Below are positions 1 through 8,497 of a stretch of DNA of 64,000 nucleotides, in pieces. The notes under the pieces are model-generated. The model made no database searches, was not told the DNA's origin, and worked only from the letters and a program-made list of their open reading frames with translations. Source of the stretch: Microbacterium wangchenii (lineage in GTDB: Bacteria; Actinomycetota; Actinomycetes; Actinomycetales; Microbacteriaceae). The DNA lies in contig NZ_CP038266.1 in NCBI RefSeq assembly GCF_004564355.1, positions 1,550,001-1,614,000 on the forward strand. The letters are read 5' to 3'. The number at the start of each line of letters is the position of its first letter. The first letter of the stretch is position 1. The position numbers were made by a program, and so were the translations under genes.

Positions 1-590
1 GAGAAGACGCGCCCCTTCTTGCCGGCCACGACGTGCGAGACGGCTTCCAGCTCGGCGCGGGTGAAGACGGTGCCGAGCGGATTGTGCGGGTTGCACACGA
101 CGAGGAGCTCCGCCCCGTCGTCGAAGGCCCGTGCGATGCCGTCGAGGTCCATCGTGCTGCGGCCGTCGACGGGGATGCTCGGCACCTCGATCACGCGGCG
201 CCCGTGCAGTTGCGGCACCGTGAGGAAGGGCATGTAGGCCGGGGTGGGGACGATGACGGCCGAGCCCGGCGTCGTGAACCGCTCGATCGTGAGCTCGAAG
301 GCCGCGATGACGTCGGGGACATGGTGCACGCGGCCGGCCGGGACCTCCCACCCGTAGGCCGTGCGGTACCAGTCCGACATCGCGGCGGCGAGGCTCTCGT
401 CCAGGTGCGCGGGGAGGTACCCGGTGAGGCCGCGATCCAGTGCCGACACCATCGCGTCGCGCACCGGCGGGGCGACACCGAAGTCCATCTCCGCCACGAA
501 CGCTCCGATGACGTCGGGGAACATCGTCCACTTGACGCTGCCGCCCCGTCGCAGGTCGTCTTCGGTCAGCGCATCGAAATCCGGCGTCAC
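1..590 (-). CDS. MalY/PatB-type aminotransferase (cystathionine beta-lyase), C-terminus outside window
   Basis: PLP-dependent fold-type I enzyme of the MalY/PatB family, which cleaves C-S bonds of cystathionine or cysteine conjugates to thiol, pyruvate and ammonia. About 196 N-terminal residues are visible; the reading frame begins at a GTG whose last bases overlap the msrA stop (GTGA). The start of the mature fold ([20 protein letters not shown]) and the [18 protein letters not shown] block, which contacts the cofactor in class I aminotransferases, are clear. The Schiff-base lysine lies beyond the window edge. It is the last visible gene of a minus-strand operon with msrA and msrB, consistent with sulfur amino acid recycling. 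Ordinary aminotransferase activity is possible. Confidence 0.85.
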   Translation of the reverse strand, partial: MTPDFDALTEDDLRRGGSVKWTMFPDVIGAFVAEMDFGVAPPVRDAMVSALDRGLTGYLPAHLDESLAAAMSDWYRTAYGWEVPAGRVHHVPDVIAAFELTIERFTTPGSAVIVPTPAYMPFLTVPQLHGRRVIEVPSIPVDGRSTMDLDGIARAFDDGAELLVVCNPHNPLGTVFTRAELEAVSHVVAGKKGRVF

Positions 591-1144
591 GCCGTCGCCG
601 CCTGCTCGCGACGGGGGAGCACCCAGTCCGCGCGCGGGAAATGGCACGTGTACCCGTGCGGGTAGGTGATCAGGTAGTCCTGGTGCTCGGGCTCGGCCTC
701 CCAGAACGGGCCCGCCGGCTCGATCGTGGTGACGGCCTTGCCCGGCCACAGGCCCGACGCATCCACATCGGCGATCGTGTCGCGCGCGACGCGCTCCTGC
801 TCGGGGGTGAGCGGGAAGATCGCGGAGCGGTAGCTCGTGCCGATGTCGTTGCCCTGACGGTTCAGGGTCGACGGGTCGTGGATCTGGAAGAAGAACGCCA
901 GGATGTCGCGGTAGGTCGTCTTCGTGGGGTCGAACACGATCTCCACGGCTTCGGCGTGGCCGGGGTGGTTGCGGTAGGTCGCATGGTCGTTGTGCCCTCC
1001 CGTGTAGCCGACGCGCGTGTCGAGCACGCCGGGCTGACGGCGGATGAGGTCCTCCACCCCCCAGAAACAGCCGCCGGCGAGCACGGCGGTCTCGGTGCCG
1101 GGGGTGCGGGTGACGGCTCCGGTGTCGGTGGGTCCGCTGGTCAT
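587..1144 (-). CDS. msrA: Peptide methionine-(S)-S-oxide reductase MsrA
   Basis: Reduces the S-epimer of methionine sulfoxide, free or in proteins, using thioredoxin-type reductants. The protein is 185 aa. The catalytic motif GCFWG sits at residues 25-29 (Cys26), followed by the family blocks [12 protein letters not shown] and [18 protein letters not shown] chose the ATG at 1144, which overlaps the msrB stop (ATGA) and gives the usual family length; a longer open frame upstream overlaps msrB and is not credible. Translational coupling to msrB upstream and to the PatB-like gene downstream indicates one operon. Confidence 0.95.
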   Translation of the reverse strand: MTSGPTDTGAVTRTPGTETAVLAGGCFWGVEDLIRRQPGVLDTRVGYTGGHNDHATYRNHPGHAEAVEIVFDPTKTTYRDILAFFFQIHDPSTLNRQGNDIGTSYRSAIFPLTPEQERVARDTIADVDASGLWPGKAVTTIEPAGPFWEAEPEHQDYLITYPHGYTCHFPRADWVLPRREQAATA

Positions 1145-1605
1145 GAGGCGTTCTCCTTCGTGTCGGTGAAAAGTGTGCGGTAGGCGCCGTACCCCTGCTC
1201 GTCGAGCTCGTCGAGGGGGACGAAGCGCAGGGCGGCGGAGTTCATGCAGTAGCGCATTCCACCCGCCTCCCGGGGTCCGTCGTCGAAGACGTGCCCGAGG
1301 TGGCTGTCGGCGATCGCCGAGCGCACCTCGGTGCGCGTCATCCACAGCGTACGGTCGGTCTTGGACACGACGGCCGACGTGTCGAGAGGGCGGGTGAAGC
1401 TCGGCCAGCCGGTCCCGCTGTCGAACTTGTCGGTCGAGGAGAACAGCGGCTCGCCCGAGACGACGTCGACGTAGATGCCCGGCTCGTGGTTGTCCCAGTA
1501 GCGGTTGCGGAAGGGCGGCTCCGTGCCCTCTTCCTGCGTCACGCGGAACTGGGTGGGGGTGAGGCGGTTGAGCGCCTCGGGAGTCTTGCGGTACTCGTTG
1601 CTCAC
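1141..1605 (-). CDS. msrB: Peptide methionine-(R)-S-oxide reductase MsrB
   Basis: Reduces the R-epimer of methionine sulfoxide and so complements MsrA. The protein is 154 aa with the SGTGWPSF block (residues 63-70), [11 protein letters not shown] and the catalytic [11 protein letters not shown] (Cys120). The two CxxC pairs that bind zinc in many MsrB proteins are absent (SGEPLF where zinc forms have CG), so this is the zinc-free form. The GTG start at 1605 has a strong AGGAGG seven bases upstream. A thioredoxin-like gene ends 34 bp upstream on the same strand and is a plausible electron donor. Confidence 0.95.
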   Translation of the reverse strand: MSNEYRKTPEALNRLTPTQFRVTQEEGTEPPFRNRYWDNHEPGIYVDVVSGEPLFSSTDKFDSGTGWPSFTRPLDTSAVVSKTDRTLWMTRTEVRSAIADSHLGHVFDDGPREAGGMRYCMNSAALRFVPLDELDEQGYGAYRTLFTDTKENAS

Positions 1606-1639
1606 GATTCCTCCTGGGTGACGGCGCTGGCTGCGGCGT

Positions 1640-2038
1640 CTACCGGGGAGAACGATGCACCCCGCTGTTTTGGTCCCGCGAAGCTGGGAGCGCGCCGTGA
1701 CTTCCCGCGCTCGCCGCATCCATCGCGCGGGCGACGGCGACGAGGACGTGGTCGATCGTGGGGACGCCGTCCGCGCGCATCGTTTCGGCGCCGCCGGCCC
1801 CGCGGACGATAACGGTCGGGGTGGACCGGATGCCCCGGGCTTCGGCGAGGTGGGGCTCGAACGCGACGTCGTGCTCGATGACGGTGATCTCCGGCAGCAG
1901 CTGGCGCACGCGGTCCAGGACCGCACGCGTGCGCCGGCACGCGCCGCAGAACGACGTCGAGTACAGCTCGAGCGCCACCGATCCCGATCCGTCCGTCTTC
2001 TCCATCGTGAGGAGCAACGCCACGGGGACGGGGAGCAT
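1640..2038 (-). CDS. Thioredoxin/glutaredoxin-like protein with CGAC active site
   Basis: Small redox protein of about 132 aa. The motif FCGACRRT gives a CxxC pair (Cys31, Cys34 from this start), followed by a thioredoxin-fold body with a TPTVIV cis-proline segment. It resembles mycoredoxin/glutaredoxin-like proteins of actinobacteria rather than classical thioredoxin (WCGPC). Start choice is uncertain: ATG at 2038 or at 2005 (starting MEKTDGSG); neither has a convincing ribosome site. It is the first gene of the msrB-msrA-patB group, and I infer that it recycles the Msr enzymes. It is divergent from the NUDIX gene. Confidence 0.75.
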   Translation of the reverse strand: MLPVPVALLLTMEKTDGSGSVALELYSTSFCGACRRTRAVLDRVRQLLPEITVIEHDVAFEPHLAEARGIRSTPTVIVRGAGGAETMRADGVPTIDHVLVAVARAMDAASAGSHGALPASRDQNSGVHRSPR

Positions 2039-2106
2039 TCCACCGCCGGAGCCGCCGATGAGGTGGCAGTCGCCTGCGTGTCGGCCGGTCGTCGTACGCT
2101 GAACGG

Positions 2107-2814
2107 ATGAGCGCCGATCACGCCGCCCTGAGCGCGCGGTCCCAACTGGTCTCGCTCGCGCGGTCGGTGACCGAGGCGCAGCCGGTCGAGCACGGGTTCG
2201 CGGCGAGGCCTGCCGCCGTGCTGATCCTCTTCGGCGTGCTGGACGCACGCGCCAGCGACCACGACGCGCAGTCGCGCGCGGTCTCCCGCGACCTCGACGT
2301 GCTGCTGCTCTCGCGCGCCACGACGCTGCGCTCGCACCCGGGGCAGGTGGCGTTCCCCGGCGGCCGGATCGACGAGGGCGACGACGGACCGATCGCGGCC
2401 GCGCTCCGCGAGGCCGAGGAGGAGACGGGCCTGGATCCTGCCGGAGTGGAGGTGCTGGGGGCGCTGGAACCCATCCCGCTGGAGTACTCGCGGCACGTCG
2501 TGACCCCGGTGCTCGGATGGTGGCGGCATCCCTCTCCCGTGCACGTCGTGGACGACGCGGAATCGGCGGACGTGTTCCGCGCGCCTGTGGCGGATCTGCT
2601 GGATCCCGCCCACCGCGGCGTGACGGTCAGCCGGGCGGAGGGACGCGAGTGGCGTGCGCCGGCGTTCCTCCTGCCGAACGAGACGGGCGAGCGGCACCTG
2701 GTGTGGGGCTTCACCGGGATGCTGCTGGATGGTCTGTTCGACCGGCTCGGCTGGACCGAGCCGTGGGACCGGTCGCGCGAAGTGCCGCTGCCGTTGCCGG
2801 TCGACGCGCGCTGA
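2107..2814 (+). CDS. NUDIX hydrolase, CoA pyrophosphatase type
   Basis: The 235-aa protein carries the NUDIX box as [16 protein letters not shown] followed by REAEEETGL, preceded by [13 protein letters not shown], the extra block typical of CoA diphosphatases (NudL/YeaB), which split CoA into phosphopantetheine and adenosine 3',5'-bisphosphate. A TACGCT hexamer (2095-2100) ends six bases before the ATG and no Shine-Dalgarno is present, so the mRNA is probably leaderless. Substrate is inferred from family motifs only; another acyl-CoA or nucleotide substrate cannot be excluded. Confidence 0.88.
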   Translation: MSADHAALSARSQLVSLARSVTEAQPVEHGFAARPAAVLILFGVLDARASDHDAQSRAVSRDLDVLLLSRATTLRSHPGQVAFPGGRIDEGDDGPIAAALREAEEETGLDPAGVEVLGALEPIPLEYSRHVVTPVLGWWRHPSPVHVVDDAESADVFRAPVADLLDPAHRGVTVSRAEGREWRAPAFLLPNETGERHLVWGFTGMLLDGLFDRLGWTEPWDRSREVPLPLPVDAR

Positions 2815-2867
2815 TCTCGCTCCCGACCGGTTGCGCGCGGCGCGGGCCGTCACGGAAACTCGGAGGC

Positions 2868-3257
2868 ATGGCGATCGATCTGACCGAACTCCTCCGGCTC
2901 GAGCATGCGGGATGGACCGCCCTGTGCGATGGCACGGGAGGGGAGTTCTACGGCACCGTCATGACCGAAGACGCCGTCATGGTGCTCGCCGACGGCTCGG
3001 TGCTCGACCGCGGCGCCGTCGTGGCGTCGCTGGATGATGCGCCGGCGTGGTCGGCGTACGAGATCACCGACGAGCGGCTCATCGGCCTCGGCCCCGACTC
3101 CGCCGCGTTCGTGTACCGCGGCCGGGCGTTCCGGGCATCCGGCGGCCCGCCCTTCGACGCGGTCATGACGAGCGTCTACGTGCGGGAGGACGGCGGATGG
3201 CGCCTCGCGCTGTACCAGCAGACCCCGGTTCCGGCCGAGGAGAGCGTCGAGCTGTGA
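2868..3257 (+). CDS. SnoaL/NTF2-like (DUF4440-type) protein
   Basis: A 129-aa single-domain protein with the pattern of NTF2-like/DUF4440 proteins: an N-terminal helix ([19 protein letters not shown]), a strand pair with the aspartate-rich [12 protein letters not shown], and a C-terminal sheet ending [14 protein letters not shown]. Members are small stress or steroid-isomerase-like proteins, mostly of unknown substrate. The start is supported by CGGAGG just upstream. It lies 53 bp after the NUDIX gene in the same direction and converges on a DHFR-like gene. Confidence 0.75.
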   Translation: MAIDLTELLRLEHAGWTALCDGTGGEFYGTVMTEDAVMVLADGSVLDRGAVVASLDDAPAWSAYEITDERLIGLGPDSAAFVYRGRAFRASGGPPFDAVMTSVYVREDGGWRLALYQQTPVPAEESVEL

Positions 3258-3267
3258 GCCGGAGCGC

Positions 3268-3834
3268 TCATCCGGGTGAGGGCACCGGCCGGTAGCGTAC
3301 GTCGACGGTGACACGCCCGGCGTCGCCGTTCACGAGCGTGAGCGGGACGGGCTGCCCGCCGGGGTTGTCGTACAGGCGGATGCCGTCACCCAGCAGCACG
3401 GGGGCGATGTGGATGTCGATCTCATCCAGCAGTCCCCGTTCGAGCAGCTGACGCCCGAGAGAGGGGGAGAGCACCTCGACGTTCTTGCCGCCGGCTGCCG
3501 CGCGCGCGATCGCGACGGCCTCTGCCACGTCGCACGAGAGGAACGTGACGCCCGCCGACGGCGCGGCATCCTCGGGGTGGTGCGTCAGCACGAACGTCGC
3601 CCCCTGCCACTGCCCGCCGTAGGTCGCCGACGCGTCGGGGTACGCCTCCCATCCGTCGCGCCCGCCCAGGACCGCGCCGGTGGTGGAGGTGTACTCGTCG
3701 ATGAGGCCGGGGCGATCGTGGATTCCATACATCCACTCCATCGTGTGCCCGGGGCCCGCGACGAATCCGTCGAGTGACATCGTGAAGTGCCACAGCACCT
3801 TGCCGGTCGCCGACTGCGGCGGCATCTCATCCAT
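3268..3834 (-). CDS. Dihydrofolate reductase family protein (RibD C-terminal-like)
   Basis: A 188-aa protein of the DHFR/RibD-C family. N-terminal WHFTMSLDGFVAGP is the characteristic first strand, VLGGRDGWEAYP and TFVLTHHPEDAAP are the middle conserved segments, and LLERGLLDEIDIHIAPVLLG is the typical C-terminal block. These stand-alone proteins are NADPH-dependent reductases whose substrate is usually unknown; a role as the essential folate enzyme is unlikely. Start at ATG 3834 with AAGGGAA upstream. It begins 17 bp after the poxB stop on the same strand, so the two are probably cotranscribed. Confidence 0.85.
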   Translation of the reverse strand: MDEMPPQSATGKVLWHFTMSLDGFVAGPGHTMEWMYGIHDRPGLIDEYTSTTGAVLGGRDGWEAYPDASATYGGQWQGATFVLTHHPEDAAPSAGVTFLSCDVAEAVAIARAAAGGKNVEVLSPSLGRQLLERGLLDEIDIHIAPVLLGDGIRLYDNPGGQPVPLTLVNGDAGRVTVDVRYRPVPSPG

Positions 3835-3851
3835 CGTCGCGTTCCCTTCGC

Positions 3852-5615
3852 TCAGAGCCCCCGCAGGTGCCTGATGTTGCTCTTGGCGGTGTCGACGACC
3901 TGACGCAGGCCTCCGGTCTGCTCGGCGCCGAGGACGAGCTTGGCCATGGACAGCCCGAACCGGGTGACCTGCTGGGCGGTGACTGTCCCCGGCACCGAGA
4001 GGGCGTTCGGATCGGTGACGATGTCGACCAGCGCCGGGCCGGGATGGGCGAGAGCGGTGGTGATCGCGGCATCCAGGTCGGCGGGATCGGTCACGCGCTG
4101 CGCGAGGAACCCGAGGCTCCCCGCGAGCGCGGCGAAGTCGACCATCGGCACGTCCACGCCGAAATCGGGGTAGCCGTTGACGAGCATCTCCAGCTTCACC
4201 AGTCCCAGGGTGGAGTTGTTGAACACGAAGACGTTGATCGGCAGGCGGTATGCGGCGGCGGTGATGAGCTCGCCCAGCAGCATCGACAGGCCGCCGTCGC
4301 CGGCGATCGCGATCACCTGCCGGTCGGGATGCGCGAACTGCGCGCCGATGGCCTGCGGCAGTGCGTTGGCCATCGATCCGTGCACGTACGAGCCGAGGAG
4401 CCGCCGATCGCGCGTGGGGGTGACGTAGCGGGCCTGCCAGACGTTGCCCATGCCGGTGTCGGCGGTGAAGACGGCATCGGATGCGGCGGCCCGGTCGATC
4501 GCGGTCATCGCGCGCTCGGGATGGATCGGCGCGTCGTCGGAGTCGGTGTACACCGCCACGGCGTCCTCGAGGGCCCTGCGGTGCCGGGCGAGCGCGTGGT
4601 CGAGGAACGTCCGGTCGGTGCGGGCGGGAAGGAACTCCTGCAGCGCCGCGAGGGTGCGGCCCACGTCGCCGTGCACCGGGTGGCGGACGGCTGCCCGGCG
4701 GCCCAGGCGTGTCGCATCCGCATCGATCTGCGCGATGGTGACGTGCTCTCCGTCGGGGAAGAACTGGGCGTAGGGGAAGTCGGTGCCGATCAGGAGCAGC
4801 AGGTCGGCCTCCTTCATCGCCCAGTCCGTCGCGCCGTAGCCGAGGAGCCCCGACATGCCGACGTCGAACGGGTTGTCGTACTGGATCCACGGCTTCCCGC
4901 GCAGGGTGTGCCCCATCGGCGCCTGCAGGTGGCCGGCGAACGCGAGGACCTGCTCGCGGGCGTCGCGCGCTCCGTCGCCGACGAACAGCGTGATCTTCTC
5001 GGCCTCGGCGATCGCGGCGGCCAGCTTCTCGACGTCGACGGGGTGCGGGGCGATCCGTCCGCGGCGGGCGGGGGCGAAGGGCGGGGCGGCGCCGGCCGCC
5101 TTGTCGGCGGCCAGGTCGCCGGGCAGCACGACCACGGCGACCCCGGATCCGCCGGTGGCGTGGCGGATCGCGGAGTTCACCACGCGCGGCGACTGCTCGG
5201 GGGTCGAGACCAGTTCGCAGTAGTTGGAGCACTCGGTGAACAGGCGCTCGGGGTGCGTCTCCTGGAAGTAGCCCGAGCCGATCTCCACGGTCGGGATGTG
5301 GCTCGCGATCGCCAGGACCGGCGCACCGGAGCGATGCGCGTCGTAGAGCCCGTTGATGAGGTGGAGGTTCCCCGGCCCGCAGCTGCCCGCGCACACGGCG
5401 AGGTTCCCCGTGAGCTGGGCTTCGGAGGCCGCGGCGAAGGCGGCAGCCTCCTCGTTGCGCACGTGGATCCAGTCGATGCCGCCCTCGGCGGAGCCGCCGG
5501 TGCGGCGCACGGCGTCGACGATCGGGTTGAGCGAGTCGCCGACGATGCCGTAGATGCGCGTGACCCCCGCATCCTGGAGCTGCTGAATCAGTTGTTCGGC
5601 GACGTTGTCTGCCAC
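3852..5615 (-). CDS. poxB: Pyruvate dehydrogenase (quinone)/pyruvate oxidase-type ThDP enzyme
   Basis: A 587-aa thiamine diphosphate enzyme of the PoxB type, which oxidatively decarboxylates pyruvate to acetate with electrons to FAD and quinone at the membrane. The N-terminal domain has HVRNEEAAAF with the catalytic Glu at about 55, then the GSCGPGNLHLINGLYDA block; the C-terminal domain has the ThDP motif GDGG (about 439-442) ending in FNN. I prefer GTG 5615 (GGGAAGGG eight bases upstream) over ATG 5633. The upstream gap carries an unusual repeat array shared with a divergent gene. Other acetolactate-synthase-like decarboxylases are less likely given the PoxB-like N-terminal block. Confidence 0.88.
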   Translation of the reverse strand: MADNVAEQLIQQLQDAGVTRIYGIVGDSLNPIVDAVRRTGGSAEGGIDWIHVRNEEAAAFAAASEAQLTGNLAVCAGSCGPGNLHLINGLYDAHRSGAPVLAIASHIPTVEIGSGYFQETHPERLFTECSNYCELVSTPEQSPRVVNSAIRHATGGSGVAVVVLPGDLAADKAAGAAPPFAPARRGRIAPHPVDVEKLAAAIAEAEKITLFVGDGARDAREQVLAFAGHLQAPMGHTLRGKPWIQYDNPFDVGMSGLLGYGATDWAMKEADLLLLIGTDFPYAQFFPDGEHVTIAQIDADATRLGRRAAVRHPVHGDVGRTLAALQEFLPARTDRTFLDHALARHRRALEDAVAVYTDSDDAPIHPERAMTAIDRAAASDAVFTADTGMGNVWQARYVTPTRDRRLLGSYVHGSMANALPQAIGAQFAHPDRQVIAIAGDGGLSMLLGELITAAAYRLPINVFVFNNSTLGLVKLEMLVNGYPDFGVDVPMVDFAALAGSLGFLAQRVTDPADLDAAITTALAHPGPALVDIVTDPNALSVPGTVTAQQVTRFGLSMAKLVLGAEQTGGLRQVVDTAKSNIRHLRGL

Positions 5616-5721
5616 AGTGGCCCTTCCCTGCATGCGCGGCGCGCCCGCTGCACTCAGTCTTCGTGCCGGGCACCCTCCCGTCCAGGGCTTGCCGGCGGCC
5701 GCGTCCGGCATCCGCATCGTG

Positions 5722-5800
5722 CCCGAATTCAGGAGGATCGCCGGAATCAGGACGGATGGGGCCGGATCGGGCCTGATTCGGGCACATCTCCTGATCCGGG
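5722..5800. promoter_or_regulatory. Symmetric array of four CCTGATTCGGG-like repeats between poxB and a divergent gene
   Basis: Four related 11-12 bp sites occur: CCCGAATTCAGG (5722-5733) and CCGGAATCAGG (5741-5751) read on the minus strand, CCTGATTCGGG (5772-5782) and CCTGATCCGGG (5790-5800) on the plus strand. The members of each pair are about one and a half to two helical turns apart (19 and 18 bp) and the pairs mirror each other around position 5761. This looks like a multi-site operator in the 313-bp gap between two divergent genes. Apart from the array I see no gene in 5616-5928. Confidence 0.55.
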
Positions 5801-5928
5801 GAACGCGGCCGCGCGGCCGGTGCCGGGCTTCTCTCCGCCGCACGGATCATGCCGGATGTCAACGGCTCGCGGGCGCCGGCGCGCGCGGGATTGCATGGAC
5901 GGGTCCGATCCTCGAAAGGAAGGCTCCC

Positions 5929-6411
5929 ATGACCGCCGATACCTCTGAACTGACCAAGCTGAACGAGCTGCTGAAGGGTTTCCGTTTCGCGATGGTGACC
6001 ACCCGCACCGCCGAGGGCAAGCTCGTGGCCCATCCGCTGACCGTGCAGGAGACCGAATTCGACGGCGACCTGTGGTTCGTCATCAGCCGCAAGGCCTCCG
6101 CGGTCGAGCACGTGCGCCTCGACCCCACGGTGGGCGTCTCGTTCAGCAGCAACGACTCGTGGCTGTCGCTGTCGGGCACCGCGCACGTCGTGGAGGATGA
6201 CGCGAAACTGCGCGAGCAGTGGAACGCGGGACTGGAGGCGTGGTTCCCGGAAGGGCCGGAGGACCCCGACATCGTGCTGCTGAAGGTGGACGCCGACAGC
6301 GCGGAGTACTGGGACAGCCCCGGCGGCCGCGTCGCGAGCCTCGTCGCCTTCGTCAAGCACAAGGTGACCGGCGACCGCATGGAGGGCGAGAACGAGAAGA
6401 TCGACCTGTGA
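5929..6411 (+). CDS. Pyridoxamine 5'-phosphate oxidase-like (general stress protein 26 type) flavoprotein
   Basis: A 160-aa split-barrel protein. The segment FRFAMVTTRTAEGKLVAHPL followed by FDGDLWFVISRKASAVEHVR is the flavin-binding signature of general stress protein 26/PNPOx-like proteins; the C-terminus (DSAEYWDSPGGRVASLVAFVK) is diagnostic of this subgroup. Biochemical role is unknown; members bind FMN, FAD or F420. Start ATG 5929 has AAAGGAAGG upstream. It is divergent from poxB across the repeat array, suggesting shared control, perhaps in stationary phase or stress. Confidence 0.85.
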   Translation: MTADTSELTKLNELLKGFRFAMVTTRTAEGKLVAHPLTVQETEFDGDLWFVISRKASAVEHVRLDPTVGVSFSSNDSWLSLSGTAHVVEDDAKLREQWNAGLEAWFPEGPEDPDIVLLKVDADSAEYWDSPGGRVASLVAFVKHKVTGDRMEGENEKIDL

Positions 6412-6451
6412 GGCCGGGCGCGCATCTGCCGGGGGCTCGAGAGGGGGCGGT

Positions 6452-7282
6452 ATGGCGCGCACGATCGTGATCACCGGCGCCAGCGACGGGATCGGCGCGG
6501 CATCGGCCCGGCAGCTGAGCGAGGCGGGTGAGCACGTCGTCGTGGTGGGTCGCGATCCGGAGAAGACCCGGACGGTGGCGGAGGCTCTCGACGCACCCTG
6601 GCACGTCGCCGACTACAGCGATCTGTCGCAGGTGCGGGAACTGGCCGCCGTGCTGACGGAGTCCTATCCCCGCATCGACGTGCTCGCCAACAACGCCGGC
6701 GGGATCTTCGGAGACCGCACGGTGACCCGCGACGGGTTCGAGCTGACCTTCCAGGTGAACCACCTGGGCGGGTTCCTGCTCACGAACCTGCTGAGGGATC
6801 GGCTGCGGGAGAGCGGTGCGACCGTCATCCAGACCTCCAGCGTGGCGGCCCTCCGGTTCGCGCGCTTCGACATCGACGATCTGCAGGGGGAGCGCCGGTT
6901 CTCCCCGGGCGCGGCGTACGGCAATGCGAAGCTCGCGAACATCCTGTTCACGAAGGAACTGCACCGTCGCTACGGGGATGCCGGGATCCACCCGGTGGCG
7001 TTCCACCCGGGCGCCATTGCGAGCGGCTTCGCTGCCGCATCCGTCGGACCGTGGCGTTTCCTCTACACGAATCCGGTGATGAAGCGCGTGCTGACCTCGA
7101 CGGAGATCGGCGGGTCGCGGCTGACGTGGCTCGCGATGGGCAAGCCCGGCGTGGACTGGCGGCCGGGGGAGTATTACGCGAACAACCGCGTGGCGCGCAC
7201 CAGCCGGCCGGCCGACGATCCGGCGCTCGCGAAGATGCTGTGGGATCGCAGCGCCGCCATGATCGGGATAACGGAAGGGTAA
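6452..7282 (+). CDS. Short-chain dehydrogenase/reductase (retinol dehydrogenase-like)
   Basis: A 276-aa classical SDR. It has the NAD(P) motif TGASDGIG near the N-terminus, NNAGG about residue 80, a catalytic serine in QTSSVAAL near 129 and the YxxxK pair (Tyr156, Lys160) in AYGNAK. The long C-terminal part with FHPGAIASGF and a region for a bulky substrate matches retinol-dehydrogenase/WWOX-like bacterial members. Substrate is unknown. GAGAGGGGG precedes the ATG. It stands 41 bp after the stress-like flavoprotein and may be cotranscribed. Confidence 0.88.
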   Translation: MARTIVITGASDGIGAASARQLSEAGEHVVVVGRDPEKTRTVAEALDAPWHVADYSDLSQVRELAAVLTESYPRIDVLANNAGGIFGDRTVTRDGFELTFQVNHLGGFLLTNLLRDRLRESGATVIQTSSVAALRFARFDIDDLQGERRFSPGAAYGNAKLANILFTKELHRRYGDAGIHPVAFHPGAIASGFAAASVGPWRFLYTNPVMKRVLTSTEIGGSRLTWLAMGKPGVDWRPGEYYANNRVARTSRPADDPALAKMLWDRSAAMIGITEG

Positions 7283-7397
7283 CGACTGCCGCCGCGTCGG
7301 TCGCGGAATCGTCCCACGTCGTGCCGGGAAATGAGCCGTGCACACGGGCCGTGTGGGGGCACCGGCCGGTGCCGCGGCGACGGGATGAGGCGAGAGG

Positions 7398-7416
7398 TTA
7401 GGGTAGCCTCACCTTC
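7398..7416 (+). promoter_or_regulatory. DtxR/IdeR-like iron box overlapping a leaderless promoter
   Basis: TTAGGGTAGCCTCACCTTC matches the DtxR consensus TTAGGTTAGSCTAACCTAA at 15 of 19 positions. It contains TAGCCT (7404-7409), which ends seven bases before the ATG of the binding-protein gene, and no Shine-Dalgarno is seen. Iron-loaded DtxR bound here would cover the -10 region and the transcription start, so iron repression of the uptake operon is expected. The match is by eye; a footprint or motif scan would settle it. Confidence 0.75.
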
Positions 7417-8445
7417 ATGACCTCTCGACTCCGTTCCGCCGCGCCGCTCGCCGGTCTCGCCGCCCTCGCCCTCGCCGTCACCGCCTGCTCCACCCCGAGC
7501 GCGGATGCCGCTCCCGCGGATGCGGCGGAGACCGTCGTGGTCGACAACGCGCAGCCGACCCTCGTGCTCGTGGAGGAGGACGGGGAATCGTCCTACCGTG
7601 AAGACCCCTCGACCGAGCGGGCCGCCGTGGAGGTGCCGCGCGAGCCCGAGGCCGTCATCACGTTCGACATCGCCACGCTCGACACCCTGGACGCCATCGG
7701 CGCCGGCGACGCCGTCGTCGCGATCCCCGACGTCGTGCTGCCGGACTACCTCTCCGACTACGCCGACCTCCCGAAGGTCGGGACGCTGTTCGAGCCCGAT
7801 TTCGAGGCCGTCGCCGAACTGGACCCCGACCTCATCGTGACGGCGGCCCGCAGCACCGGGCAGTACGACGAGCTGTCCGAGATCGCGACGACGATCGACC
7901 TCACCGGTACCCCCGGCGGCACCTTCGACCCCGCCGCGGGCCTCGTGCGCGCCGCGCAGCTGGGCGAGATCTTCGGCCGCGAGGACGAGGTCGCCGAGCT
8001 GGCCGGGCAGATCGAGGAGCGCATCGATGCGCTCGCGGCCGACGCGTCGGGCAGTGCCCTCGTCCTGGCCGTCTCCGGCGGCGAGTACAGCGCGTTCGGC
8101 GAGGGCTCCCGCTTCGGGTGGTTCTTCGACGAGCTCGGATTCACCCCCGCCGTCCCCGCCGCCGAGCTGCCGGGCGCGGAGGGATCGCCGCACGGCGACT
8201 CCGTGACCAACGAGTTCCTCCTCACCGCCGACCCGGAGTGGATCTTCGCCTTCGACCGCGGCGCGGCCACCGGCGACGGGGGCAGCGCGGAGGAGACCCT
8301 CGCCAACGAGCTGGTCGAGCGGACCGCGGCGGCGCAGAACGACCGGATCGTGCTGCTGCCCGCCGGCGAGCTGTACATCGTGATCAACGGTCTCACCGCG
8401 ATCTCCGCCGTCCTGGACACCGTCGAGGAAGCGGTCGCGTCGTGA
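7417..8445 (+). CDS. Iron-siderophore ABC transporter substrate-binding lipoprotein
   Basis: A 342-aa periplasmic-binding-type lipoprotein. The N-terminus has a signal sequence with a lipobox-like LAVTACS, so the mature protein would start at the cysteine and be anchored outside the membrane. The body has the class III fold of FecB/FepB/CeuE proteins: a first lobe with VVAIPDVVLPDYLSDY and VGTLFEPDFEAVAELDPDLI, a long linker helix and a second lobe ending in an AISAVLDTVEEA helix. It is the first gene of the iron uptake operon and directly follows a DtxR-like box. The exact siderophore cannot be read from sequence. Confidence 0.9.
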   Translation: MTSRLRSAAPLAGLAALALAVTACSTPSADAAPADAAETVVVDNAQPTLVLVEEDGESSYREDPSTERAAVEVPREPEAVITFDIATLDTLDAIGAGDAVVAIPDVVLPDYLSDYADLPKVGTLFEPDFEAVAELDPDLIVTAARSTGQYDELSEIATTIDLTGTPGGTFDPAAGLVRAAQLGEIFGREDEVAELAGQIEERIDALAADASGSALVLAVSGGEYSAFGEGSRFGWFFDELGFTPAVPAAELPGAEGSPHGDSVTNEFLLTADPEWIFAFDRGAATGDGGSAEETLANELVERTAAAQNDRIVLLPAGELYIVINGLTAISAVLDTVEEAVAS

Positions 8446-8497
8446 CCCCCGCGCGCCGGGGCGGGAAGGACGCGGTCCGCTGATCCGCCGATCGACC

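Noticed and set aside
33..665. Open frame on the plus strand across the aminotransferase and msrA genes
   Set aside because: It is an antisense shadow of two well-identified genes in high-GC DNA, with Arg/Gly/His-rich composition and no family resemblance.
3867..5948. 693-codon open frame on the plus strand opposite poxB
   Set aside because: Long stop-free antisense frames are expected opposite GC-rich genes; poxB has all its family motifs and this frame has none.
8442..8483. 13-codon frame starting at GTG 8442 between the iron genes as a leader peptide
   Set aside because: Too short and without a ribosome site; mentioned only in connection with the permease start.
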